Assembly: GCA_944371605.1 (NCBI GenBank)
Contig: CALVXU010000030.1
Span: forward strand, 1 to 52,186
DNA length: 52,186 nt
Source of the DNA: an uncultured Bacilli bacterium
Lineage (GTDB): Bacteria; Bacillota_I; Bacilli_A; RFN20; CAG-288
Direction of reading: 5' to 3'
Below the pieces are notes generated by a model. That model was not told the origin of the DNA. It saw only the letters and a list, made by a program, of their open reading frames with translations, and did not search any database. The number at the start of each line of letters is the position of its first letter. Positions within the stretch are counted from its first letter, which is position 1. A program made the position numbers and the translations under genes. Positions 17,624-25,855 of the stretch are shown in pieces.

Positions 17624-18502
17624 TTAATAAGAAGCTTTATTAATCGATCCGAACACTTCCATTCTTTCTTTTACTTTAGCCTTGATAGCCTCATATCCTG
17701 GTTTTAATAATTTACGTGGATCGAAACCTTTTTTGTCCGGGTCGGGTGCAGCTTTTCCAGCCAAACAATATTCCGCAGTGGCAGCAGCAAATACTAATTG
17801 ACAATCTGTATTGACATTAACTTTAGAAACGCCATTAATAATTGCTTTTTTAATCTGTTCATCAGGAATACCTGTTCCACCATGTAAGACAAGAGGAATA
17901 TGATCAGTAGCTTGATGTATCTTTTCTAATGCATCAAAATGCAATCCTTTCCAATCTTTAGGATAGATTCCGTGGATATTTCCAATACCAGCAGCTAAGA
18001 AATCGACACCTAAGCTAGCGATTTTATGGCATTCCTCAGGATCAGCAATTTCACCATCCGCAGTGATTCCATCTTCAGTTCCACCGATTGCTCCCACTTC
18101 AGCCTCGATTGAAAGACCATGATCGTGAGCCATATTGACAAGTTCCATTGTCTTCTTGATATTCTCTTCAAAATCGAGATGGGAACCATCAAACATGATG
18201 GATGTAAAACCAGCAGCGATACAGGCTTTTGCGCCTTCATATGTGCCATGATCAAGATGTAAAGCGACTGGAACAGTGATTCCTAAACTTTCATCCATCG
18301 CCCTGACCATGCTAGCAACAGTCTTAAAACCTGTCATATATTTAGCAGCGCCTTCTGAAACACCCAAAATCACTGGTGAATTTAATTCTTGAGCTGTTGT
18401 CAAAATGGCTTTTGTCCATTCGAGATTGTTGATATTGAATTGTCCGACAGCATAATGACCATCACGAGCTGCTTTAAGCATTCTTGTAGCATTAACTAAC
18501 AT
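17624..18502 (-). CDS. fba: Class II fructose-bisphosphate aldolase
   Basis: A zinc-dependent aldolase splitting fructose 1,6-bisphosphate into glyceraldehyde 3-phosphate and dihydroxyacetone phosphate. HLDHGT (82-87) provides catalytic Asp84 and a zinc His. EAEVGAIGG, GIGNIHG and LVLHGGTGIP supply the remaining zinc and phosphate contacts. At 292 residues it is a short Bacillus-type FbaA. AGGAGG (18510-18515) precedes the ATG. It is monocistronic between two terminator or promoter regions. Confidence 0.96.
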   Translation of the reverse strand: MLVNATRMLKAARDGHYAVGQFNINNLEWTKAILTTAQELNSPVILGVSEGAAKYMTGFKTVASMVRAMDESLGITVPVALHLDHGTYEGAKACIAAGFTSIMFDGSHLDFEENIKKTMELVNMAHDHGLSIEAEVGAIGGTEDGITADGEIADPEECHKIASLGVDFLAAGIGNIHGIYPKDWKGLHFDALEKIHQATDHIPLVLHGGTGIPDEQIKKAIINGVSKVNVNTDCQLVFAAATAEYCLAGKAAPDPDKKGFDPRKLLKPGYEAIKAKVKERMEVFGSINKASY

Positions 18503-18532
18503 TTATTAACCTCCTAAATGTTTACCTATAAT

Positions 18533-18561
18533 ATTTTAGTCATATCATAACTTTTATTAAA
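18533..18561 (-). promoter_or_regulatory. Putative fba promoter
   Basis: On the minus strand TTTAAT (18556-18561), a 17-base spacer and TAAAAT (18533-18538), about 30 bases before the fba ATG. Confidence 0.35.
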
Positions 18562-18676
18562 GAATTATTTTTTATTTGATATAAATTAGCTAATGATTTG
18601 TTTTTACTATTAAAGCAAATAGTAAAGGGCTTTCATGAATGTTTTTTAAAAATATAGTTAAACTCATCTATAAAAG

Positions 18677-18685
18677 TGGTAAAAT
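18677..18685 (+). promoter_or_regulatory. Extended -10 promoter of the nucleoside-transport operon
   Basis: TGGTAAAAT is an extended -10 element. TTAAAC (18658-18663) is a weak -35, 16 bases upstream. Transcription would begin near 18692, just before the riboswitch P1 helix. Confidence 0.55.
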
Positions 18686-18696
18686 ATCTTGCGAAG

Positions 18697-18835
18697 AAAT
18701 GGGTATAGTGAGCTTGTTAATGGTAGCTCTGTATCTAACTCCGACCTAATAGGAGACTATCCATTTAATCCAAAACCGCTAGAGAAACACCAACGGATTA
18801 AATGGGCTCATTCTTACCGATAGAGCCCATTTTTT
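18697..18835 (+). promoter_or_regulatory. Purine riboswitch (guanine-type) with antiterminator and terminator
   Basis: P1 is 18697-18705 with 18758-18766 (9 bp, one G-U). P2 is GAGCT/AGCTC (18710-18714, 18725-18729). P3 is CTCC/GGAG (18739-18742, 18752-18755). The L2 GG (18722-18723) can pair with the L3 CC (18745-18746), as in the known loop-loop contact. The J2/3 core GTATCTAAC resembles the consensus GTTTCTACC, with the U51 and A52 equivalents at 18736 and 18737. The specificity base corresponding to position 74 is C (18757), as in guanine sensors. The 3' strand of P1 (CCATTT) also pairs in an 11-bp hairpin, 18761-18771 with 18795-18805. That hairpin overlaps a terminator, 18800-18809 with 18823-18832 plus T-run. 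Ligand binding should therefore favour termination. Confidence 0.85.
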
Positions 18836-18872
18836 CAAAAAAATTCATACTTGATAGGAGGGAATTAAACGT

Positions 18873-20168
18873 ATGAAGAAAAAGACTCTTAGTCTATTGG
18901 CGTTAGCTATGTCCGTGATGACAATTGCTTCTTGTGCTGGTGATGATGTTGGCAAATTACAATTCTTTGAAAATCAGGAGATTGATATCGGTGAAGTTTC
19001 GACTGTCGAAAGCGGAAAATTGGCTTCTTATTCTGAACAAAATCCTTTAAAGATTGCTTTGGTCACTGATTCTGGAACATTAGACGATCACTCTTTTAAT
19101 GAATCTGCTTGGAAAGGTGTCAATGAATTCGCCACTAAGAATGGTGGTGGAGAAATCAATGAAGACACTAATAACGTCGAAACTGGAACTATCCAAACTC
19201 ACTATTATCAACCTGCTAAAAACAACTATGATACTCAAGGTAGATTAGCTGCTATGAGAACTGCGGTTAGTTGGGGTGCAAAAATCATCGCATTACCTGG
19301 TTATTTATTCCAACCCGCTATCAAATTAGCGATTGAAGATTCAGCTTTTGATAATGTTGCTCTTTTAGCTTTGGATTGTGTTAAAGAAGACTCTGATAAT
19401 CAAAACGCTCCCTTTGAATTTTCTGATAAAGTGACTTCTGTTATTTATAGAGAGGAACAATCTGGTTTCTTAGCTGGATACGCTGCTGTAAAAGAAGGAT
19501 TTACTAAACTCGGCTTCTGCGGAGGTATGGCTGTTCCTGCTGTTGTGAGATATGGTTCTGGTTATGTTCAAGGTGCTGATTATGCTGCAACAGAAATGGG
19601 CTTAGAGGATAACTCTATTCAAATGCAATACTTCTATGCCGGTAAATTTGAGTCCACCCCACGTGCTACTGAATTATGCAAAACTTGGTACGACGCTGGT
19701 ACTGAAGTAATCTTTGGTTGCGGCGGTGCTGTTTATCAATCTGTCGTTCAAGGAAGCAATGCTGCTGGTGGTAAACCTTGGATCGGTGTTGATGTCAATC
19801 AACATGCTGACACTTCTTTAGGTGCTGCCCAAGACACTTGCATCACTTCCGCTATGAAAAACCTTCAAGAAACCACTGAAGTCTTATTAGCCTCTTATAT
19901 CAACAATGATATGGAATGGCCAGAGACATTAGCTGGTAATGTTGTCACCGTTGGTGCACAATCCAACAACTGTGTCTTACCGACTCCTGAATCTACTGGT
20001 GATGATGGTTGCTGGGGATTTGAAAATTTCACAATCTCCGAATATGAATCCTTATTAAGCAAAATCAAAGCTGGCAAAATCAAAATTAATTCTAATTCAG
20101 ATAATGAAAATTTAGTCGGTAATAACTTTGGTGCCACTAAAGTAGTAGTAAACTACATCGCTGAATAA
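18873..20168 (+). CDS. BMP-family nucleoside-binding lipoprotein
   Basis: Substrate-binding protein of a nucleoside ABC importer. The signal peptide ends in a lipobox (TIASC, Cys21). The mature protein has the Bmp/PnrA-type sequence KIALVTDSGTLDDHSFNESAWKG and later GVDVNQHADT. At 431 residues it is somewhat longer than the 350 typical of PnrA. It is the first gene after the purine riboswitch and is followed by the ATPase and two permeases, so nucleoside (probably purine) uptake is a firm contextual inference. A hairpin downstream may lower expression of the later genes relative to this abundant lipoprotein. Confidence 0.92.
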   Translation: MKKKTLSLLALAMSVMTIASCAGDDVGKLQFFENQEIDIGEVSTVESGKLASYSEQNPLKIALVTDSGTLDDHSFNESAWKGVNEFATKNGGGEINEDTNNVETGTIQTHYYQPAKNNYDTQGRLAAMRTAVSWGAKIIALPGYLFQPAIKLAIEDSAFDNVALLALDCVKEDSDNQNAPFEFSDKVTSVIYREEQSGFLAGYAAVKEGFTKLGFCGGMAVPAVVRYGSGYVQGADYAATEMGLEDNSIQMQYFYAGKFESTPRATELCKTWYDAGTEVIFGCGGAVYQSVVQGSNAAGGKPWIGVDVNQHADTSLGAAQDTCITSAMKNLQETTEVLLASYINNDMEWPETLAGNVVTVGAQSNNCVLPTPESTGDDGCWGFENFTISEYESLLSKIKAGKIKINSNSDNENLVGNNFGATKVVVNYIAE

Positions 20169-20185
20169 TCCGTTATACAAAATTG

Positions 20186-20222
20186 TTGAGGCAGAGATAT
20201 TTCATCTTCTGCCTCAATTTTA
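20186..20222 (+). terminator. Intercistronic hairpin, likely partial terminator or RNA-stability element
   Basis: TTGAGGCAGA (20186-20195) pairs perfectly with TCTGCCTCAA (20208-20217), followed by TTTTAT. The U-tract is short, so it is probably leaky. It separates the lipoprotein gene from the ATPase gene. Confidence 0.65.
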
Positions 20223-20238
20223 TAATGAGGTACATTCC

Positions 20239-22275
20239 ATGGACGAACTAAATGCGGTTGAATTAAGAAACATCACAAAATCTTTTCCAGGTATTAAAGC
20301 AAATGATAATATCTCTTTAACTTTGAAAAAGGGCGAAATCCATGCTTTACTAGGCGAAAATGGAGCTGGAAAATCTACTTTGATGTCAATACTATTCGGT
20401 TTATATACACCTGATGAAGGCGAAATATTAGTCAATGGTAAACATGTAGATATTCGTAATCCTAATGACGCTACTGCATTAGGTATAGGTATGGTGCATC
20501 AACACTTTAAATTGGTTGGATGTTATACCGCGTTACAAAACATTATTTTAGGTTACGAACCAACCACTAAATTATTTGGTTTCTTAAAGCCTAAGCAAGT
20601 TCGTCAATCGCTTGAAAATTTATGTAAATTATATCATTTTGACATAAATCTTGACAAAAAAATCGATGATATGACTGTCGGCGAACAGCAAAAAGTAGAA
20701 ATTCTAAAGATGTTATATCGTCAAAATGATGTTTTAATCTTTGATGAACCGACGGCTGTTTTAACTCCACAAGAAATCGATTCTTTGATGATTTCTTTTA
20801 AAGAACTTGTCAAGCAAGGAAAATCAATCTTGTTTATTTCTCATAAATTAAATGAGATTTTGGCTGTTGCTGATAGAGTTACTATTCTTAGAAAAGGACG
20901 CATAGTTCCTGTCAATAAAAATGGTGTCACATATAATTCTATTGATGTTAAAGACACTAATGCTCAAGAATTGTCTAGACTGATGGTCGGCAGAGATGTT
21001 CAATTGACGACAGTTAAAAATCCTCTGCATTTGAAGAATGATCTTTTAACAGTTAACAATTTATTTATATATGATAATGAACGCAAGAAAAACATCATTC
21101 ATGATTTATCTTTAAAAGTGAAATCTGGTGAAATCGTTTGTATCGCTGGTATTGAAGGTAATGGTCAATCTGAATTGATATACGCTTTAACTGGCTTAAC
21201 CAAAATTAAGTCTGGTGAAGCTGTTTTGCATAATGTCGATAGATATCGTTATTTAAAACTGAATTTTGATGGAGCAGAAACTGGTTTTCGTAAAACCTTA
21301 CGCCATTTCACCGGTACTATCAAGGCGTTTTGTCATAACAAAATCAAAGAACCGATTAAATATTTCTTTATAAATTATATCGGTCACCCCATCAAATATG
21401 CTTCATTGATAATTGGAAGACATTGTAAAAAAATCTTTTTGATCATCGCGGCTTATTCACTTTATTTCTTTAGAAATATCAAGAATCTCTTCTTGAAAAT
21501 GTTTAAAAAGGAACCGATTGAAAACAAACGCCCTGATTTAACTGATGAAAAATTCGCCTACATAAAACCAAATAAGTTTGTAAAATACAAAATGTCTCAT
21601 CTTAAAACACCTAAAGAAATTGATGAAATGCCTAGATATGTCGATGTTCATTTAGAGAATCTTTCCGTACGTATGAGAAGCATTTCAGGTATTTCTCATA
21701 TTCCTGAAGATCGTCAAAAATATGGTCTGGCACTCGATTTTTCTCTCAAGGATAATCTTGTGTTACAAAGATACTTTGAGTCTGAGTTTCAAACTTTGGG
21801 CTTCATCGATGAAAAAGCTAAGTTTAATTATGCGCAGAGGTTGATCAAAGAATGCGATATCCGTTCTTCATTAGGACCTAATACGACTGTTCGCAGCATG
21901 TCAGGTGGTAATCAACAAAAAGCGATTATCGCTAGAGAACTAGATAGAAATTGTCCTTTATTGATAGCTGTTCAACCTACGAGAGGTCTGGATGTTGGTG
22001 CGATTGAAAATATTCATAAGTCGATATTAAAGGCACGTGATGCTGGAAGCGGCGTCCTCTTAGTTTCCTTTGAGCTCGACGAAGTTATGAACCTTTCCGA
22101 TAGAATTCTTGTGATGTTCAATGGTGAAATAGTCGGAGAATTAAATCCCAAAAAGACTAATGTAAACGAAATCGGTATGTATATGTCTGGCAGTATTAAG
22201 ATGACAAAAGAAGAGATTGAAAAGTTTGAATCAGAATATTTCAATCAGGAAGAAAAGGAGGAAAACCATGAATAA
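20239..22275 (+). CDS. Nucleoside ABC importer ATPase (two NBDs) with large insertion in NBD2
   Basis: Fused double ATPase of the sugar/nucleoside importer type. NBD1 has GENGAGKST (39-47), the signature-like MTVGEQQK (145-152) and LIFDEPT (166-172). NBD2 has the usual degenerate Walker A GIEGNGQSE (304-312), then HIPEDRQKYGLALDFS (487-502), SMSGGNQQK (553-561) and PTRGLDVGA. The family is about 500-520 residues; this protein has 678. The excess is about 135 residues at roughly 335-470, between the NBD2 Walker A region and the PEDR motif. It is rich in Lys, Phe, Ile and Tyr, with a hydrophobic stretch at about 374-412. GAGGT precedes the ATG. It overlaps the next gene by 8 bases. Confidence 0.92.
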   Translation: MDELNAVELRNITKSFPGIKANDNISLTLKKGEIHALLGENGAGKSTLMSILFGLYTPDEGEILVNGKHVDIRNPNDATALGIGMVHQHFKLVGCYTALQNIILGYEPTTKLFGFLKPKQVRQSLENLCKLYHFDINLDKKIDDMTVGEQQKVEILKMLYRQNDVLIFDEPTAVLTPQEIDSLMISFKELVKQGKSILFISHKLNEILAVADRVTILRKGRIVPVNKNGVTYNSIDVKDTNAQELSRLMVGRDVQLTTVKNPLHLKNDLLTVNNLFIYDNERKKNIIHDLSLKVKSGEIVCIAGIEGNGQSELIYALTGLTKIKSGEAVLHNVDRYRYLKLNFDGAETGFRKTLRHFTGTIKAFCHNKIKEPIKYFFINYIGHPIKYASLIIGRHCKKIFLIIAAYSLYFFRNIKNLFLKMFKKEPIENKRPDLTDEKFAYIKPNKFVKYKMSHLKTPKEIDEMPRYVDVHLENLSVRMRSISGISHIPEDRQKYGLALDFSLKDNLVLQRYFESEFQTLGFIDEKAKFNYAQRLIKECDIRSSLGPNTTVRSMSGGNQQKAIIARELDRNCPLLIAVQPTRGLDVGAIENIHKSILKARDAGSGVLLVSFELDEVMNLSDRILVMFNGEIVGELNPKKTNVNEIGMYMSGSIKMTKEEIEKFESEYFNQEEKEENHE

Positions 22276-23572
22276 TACTAAATCAAATAGCGTCCTCAAC
22301 AAAATCGGCTCTGCACTTTCCAAAGCAGCCATGAAAATCGGTCAATTCTTCCACTTTCTTAATGGCAAAAAAGCATATGGTTCGATCGTTTCAGGCATCA
22401 TTTGCGTTATCATCGGCCTATTAGCTGGTTTGATCGTTTTATTGTGCTTAGACCCTGGAGCTGGCTTTGAAGGATTAGCTAAACTCATCACAACGGGTTT
22501 TCAAGATGGAACAACATTCGGTCGTGTCTTATATCAAGCTGCGCCGATGATGTTATCGGGTTTAGCAATCGCTTTTTCTTTTAAATTAGGTTTATTTAAC
22601 ATCGGTATCACTGGCCAAGTCACTTTAGGTGCCTTTTGTAGCGTCTTAGTCGGTATTTGTGGTGCTAATTGGTTTGTCTGTCTTCTTGTAGGTATGATTG
22701 CTGGTGCTTTAGCAGGCTTTATTCCTGGTTTTTTAAAAGCGAAATTTAACGTTAATGAAGTTCTCTCCGGCATCATGCTCAACTGGATTATTTATTACGT
22801 CATCGGTCTTATCGGTTCTTATCTACCGCGTTCATTTAAAAATACGCAGACACCAGCCGAATTGATCAATATTCCTGCCGCCGCGAGATTACCTTCTCTT
22901 GGAATAGAACAGTTGCCAGGCGTCAATGTCGGTTTGATTATTTCAATCGCGATTTTGATCATCTTTCAGGTCATCTTAGTAAAGACAAAATTTGGCTTTG
23001 AGTTAAAACTTTCTGGCTCCAATAAATTTGCTGCTCAATATGCTGGTATGAATCAAACAAAAAATATCATTTTAGCTTTGACTATTTCCGGCGCCTTAGC
23101 AGGAATCTGCGGATATATGATTTATGCTAATCCGCTGAGTTCTCTCCGCTTCTATTGGAGCGCAGGTCAAAAAACTTTAATCGCTGATGGCTTCACTGGC
23201 ATTTCAGTTTCTCTTATCGCTCAAAATTCTCCTATCGGATGCATATTGTCATCGATTTTATTGACTTTAATAGATGCTGCTCAAACCCCACTTAAAAATG
23301 TTTCTTCCGCTTATAATGTCCATTATACTGAGCTGATTAAGGCTATTATTATTTATTTTGCCTCTTTCTCATCATTCTTCGGAATGCTCTTAAGACATCT
23401 TTATGAAAGAAAAGAAAATCGTATACATCATCATGATATCAATAGCGATGATAACGATGATGACGAGAAAATGATTAATAGTAGTGATACTCCCCTTCTA
23501 TCTCAACCAGTCAATGCAGAAAGCATTTATTCTTCTGACTCGACTTTGAAGTCAGAGGACTCAACCAAATAG
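22268..23572 (+). CDS. Nucleoside ABC importer permease 1
   Basis: An inner-membrane permease of the branched-chain/nucleoside type (NupP/YufP-like) with about ten membrane spans. The family sequence GLAIAFSFKLGLFNIGITGQ is clear, as is FNVNEVLSGIMLNWI. The ATG at 22268 is preferred because GGAGG (22257-22261) lies 6 bases upstream; an ATG at 22217 lies inside the ATPase gene and adds 17 basic residues. It has a C-terminal cytoplasmic tail of about 50 residues, rich in His, Asp and Ser (RIHHHDINSDDNDDDEKM), unusual for this family. It pairs with the next permease. Confidence 0.92.
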   Translation: MNNTKSNSVLNKIGSALSKAAMKIGQFFHFLNGKKAYGSIVSGIICVIIGLLAGLIVLLCLDPGAGFEGLAKLITTGFQDGTTFGRVLYQAAPMMLSGLAIAFSFKLGLFNIGITGQVTLGAFCSVLVGICGANWFVCLLVGMIAGALAGFIPGFLKAKFNVNEVLSGIMLNWIIYYVIGLIGSYLPRSFKNTQTPAELINIPAAARLPSLGIEQLPGVNVGLIISIAILIIFQVILVKTKFGFELKLSGSNKFAAQYAGMNQTKNIILALTISGALAGICGYMIYANPLSSLRFYWSAGQKTLIADGFTGISVSLIAQNSPIGCILSSILLTLIDAAQTPLKNVSSAYNVHYTELIKAIIIYFASFSSFFGMLLRHLYERKENRIHHHDINSDDNDDDEKMINSSDTPLLSQPVNAESIYSSDSTLKSEDSTK

Positions 23573-23585
23573 AGGAGGTGGTATT

Positions 23586-24599
23586 ATGTTTGGTCCAAGT
23601 AATTGGGGTTCATTAGTAAGATACTTCATCATATATGGTATCGGATTCATTCTCGGTTCCTATGGTGGCATGTTTTCTGAATGTTCTGGCATCATCAATA
23701 TCGCCCTCGAAGGTTCAATGGTCGTCGGCGGCTTCTCAGGTGTCATTTTCATTAAACTTGTCGGCCAGAGTGTGCCTTTCTTTGTCAGTTCTGCTGTCGG
23801 TGTCCAATTATTATTCTTATTAGCGATGATCTTCTCTATTATTGTATCGATTCTTTTCTCTTTCCTGTTATCTTTTGTCGCCATCAAGCTTAAAGCTGAT
23901 CAAACCGTTGTCGGAACTGCTATGAATACTGTCGCTATCGCTGTCTGTACTATCATTAACACAGCTGTTACAAGAAAAGATTCCCCTGAAGTCGTTTTGT
24001 CGGACTTAAATTTAAATGGCTTTTTAACACCTAAAACTGGTAATACCTTTGTAGATACGGCTTTTATGGGTATGAATGTAGCCATTATCATAAGTTTATT
24101 GACCATCGTCTTCTTATGGCTCACTATGAATAAAACGAGATTTGGCTTGAGATTGAGAGCTTGTGGTGAAAATCCTGCTGCTGCCGATTCTGTCGGTATC
24201 AATGTCAACAAGATGAGATATTTTGGAACTGCTATCGGTTCTGCTGCAGCTGGTTTAGGTGGTTTCGTCATCTTTTCTTACTTCAATATTTTCGTTGGAA
24301 ACTGGCAAATCGACGCATTAGGATATGGTTTCTTAGTTTTAGCAATTGAAATCTTCGGAAACTGGAAAGCTACCAACATCATCTTCGCATCACTCTTCTT
24401 CGCCTTCTTCTCAGCTTTTGCACCTGTCTTTACTTCCTATATCACTCTGATTCCTAATATGTCGAATAGCATTTTTACAAAAGATGCTTTCTACAATATG
24501 CTTCCATATCTTCTCGCTTTCTTATCGCTTATCATCTTCTCTAAGCATTCGCATGCGCCAAAAGCTGAAGGTATTCCATACGATAAGAGCAGCAGATAA
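23586..24599 (+). CDS. Nucleoside ABC importer permease 2
   Basis: The second permease (NupQ/YufQ-like), 337 residues and about nine or ten spans. It carries the family motif CSGIINIALEGSMVVGGFSG near the N-terminus and GLRLRACGENPAAADSVGIN in the cytoplasmic loop that contacts the ATPase. AGAGGAGGTGG precedes the ATG 13 bases after permease 1. It completes an importer with lipoprotein, ATPase and permease 1. Confidence 0.93.
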   Translation: MFGPSNWGSLVRYFIIYGIGFILGSYGGMFSECSGIINIALEGSMVVGGFSGVIFIKLVGQSVPFFVSSAVGVQLLFLLAMIFSIIVSILFSFLLSFVAIKLKADQTVVGTAMNTVAIAVCTIINTAVTRKDSPEVVLSDLNLNGFLTPKTGNTFVDTAFMGMNVAIIISLLTIVFLWLTMNKTRFGLRLRACGENPAAADSVGINVNKMRYFGTAIGSAAAGLGGFVIFSYFNIFVGNWQIDALGYGFLVLAIEIFGNWKATNIIFASLFFAFFSAFAPVFTSYITLIPNMSNSIFTKDAFYNMLPYLLAFLSLIIFSKHSHAPKAEGIPYDKSSR

Positions 24600-24623
24600 A
24601 ATCTTCAAGGAGGATACAATATT

Positions 24624-25817
24624 ATGAAGATCAACATTTATCCGATTCTTTCTTCTTTACACAATCAAAGAGTCTATGATGAAATCAATCAAATGCTCGA
24701 CCCTTTTAAGGCTCAAGGTATCAGCTTTAAATATGTCGAAGATGTTTCTAAGTTCTATGACGATTGTGACTTATCACTGATTTTAGTCCAATCAGGAGGA
24801 AGCGAAAATCTCTTTTTAAAAGCTTTTGGTCAATTAAAGGCTCCCTATTATTTACTAACATATGGTGCGAATAATTCTTTGGCTGCTTCCTTAGAGATCA
24901 TGGCCTTCTTGATCAAACATGGTTTGAAAGGCGAAGTATTACATGGTGATAATGAATATCTTTTATCTCGTTTCAAAGCTTTAGCTAAAAAAGAGTCTCA
25001 AATCGACTGTCAATATCGTTTAGGTGTTATTGGAAAACCATCGGATTGGTTGATTTCGTCGGATGTCGATTATGAAAAAGTTAAGCGATTATTAAATGTT
25101 GAATTATTAGATTTACCTATTGAAGAAGTCGCTTTGAATTACGCTTCTAAAAATGATGAATTGCCTATCGAATATAAAAATAAGAACTTTAATGAAGAGG
25201 AGCTATTGAAAGCTTATCACCTCTATCAAGCTTTGGATGACATGGTCAAAAAGTATCATTTGAACGGTTTGACTATCCGTTGTTTTGATCTACTAGGCAG
25301 TTTAAAAACAACCGCTTGCTTAGCGCTCGCTATTTTTAATTCAAAAACAGATTGTTTAGGAACTTGTGAAGGTGATATTCCTTCCATGCTCTCAATGTTT
25401 GTCGCTAAATATATTTTAAAGCTTCCATCATTCCAGGCTAATCCCTCCCGTATCAACGTCTCTACTGATACGATAGTATTAGCGCATTGCACCCTTCCGC
25501 TTTCGATGTGCGAAAGTTATGTTTTCGATACTCACTTTGAATCTGGAATTGGTGTCGGAATTCATGGCGAACTCAAAGAAGGACCTATCACCATCTTCCG
25601 CATCAACTCCAATATGACTGAATTATTCGTCGAAGAAGGTGAGATTGAAAAAGACCTCTATGAAAAGCATCTTTGCCGTACTCAAATTGTCGTAAAGATG
25701 AAAAACCTCGAGAAGTTATTAACTCATCCATTAGGCAATCATGAAATAGTCATCTATGGTCATCATGCCCAAGAATTAAAATCTTATTTTGAAAAATTAG
25801 GATTAAAAACGATATAA
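24624..25817 (+). CDS. L-fucose/L-arabinose isomerase-like protein of unknown substrate
   Basis: 397 residues resembling the fucose/arabinose isomerase fold rather than any nucleoside enzyme. The N-terminal part is a two-domain Rossmann-like region (ILVQSGGSENLFLKAFG). The centre has GLTIRCFDLLGSLKTTACLA and LGTCEGDIPSM, where Glu and Asp could be metal ligands. The C-terminal part has LCRTQIVVKM and HPLGNHEIVIYGHHAQEL, like the isomerase end segment GNHHVLVPGDH. Family membership is by pattern only. It is the last gene of the riboswitch-controlled nucleoside operon, behind AAGGAGGAT, so it may act on a sugar released from nucleosides. No exact function is claimed. Confidence 0.6.
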   Translation: MKINIYPILSSLHNQRVYDEINQMLDPFKAQGISFKYVEDVSKFYDDCDLSLILVQSGGSENLFLKAFGQLKAPYYLLTYGANNSLAASLEIMAFLIKHGLKGEVLHGDNEYLLSRFKALAKKESQIDCQYRLGVIGKPSDWLISSDVDYEKVKRLLNVELLDLPIEEVALNYASKNDELPIEYKNKNFNEEELLKAYHLYQALDDMVKKYHLNGLTIRCFDLLGSLKTTACLALAIFNSKTDCLGTCEGDIPSMLSMFVAKYILKLPSFQANPSRINVSTDTIVLAHCTLPLSMCESYVFDTHFESGIGVGIHGELKEGPITIFRINSNMTELFVEEGEIEKDLYEKHLCRTQIVVKMKNLEKLLTHPLGNHEIVIYGHHAQELKSYFEKLGLKTI

Positions 25818-25855
25818 AAAAAGAGTTATCAGCCGATCAGCTGATAACTTTTTTT
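25818..25855. terminator. Bidirectional intrinsic terminator ending the nucleoside operon
   Basis: AGTTATCAGC (25824-25833) pairs perfectly with GCTGATAACT (25840-25849), 6-base loop, flanked by A- and T-runs. The next minus-strand gene ends at its edge. Confidence 0.92.

Noticed and set aside
17624..18502. Long frames antisense or shifted inside fba and other genes
   Set aside because: They lack ribosome binding sites and mirror the codon structure of strongly supported genes on the other frame.
20848..21030. Small minus-strand proteins inside the transporter ATPase gene
   Set aside because: No ribosome binding sites or recognisable products; the plus-strand gene is certain.
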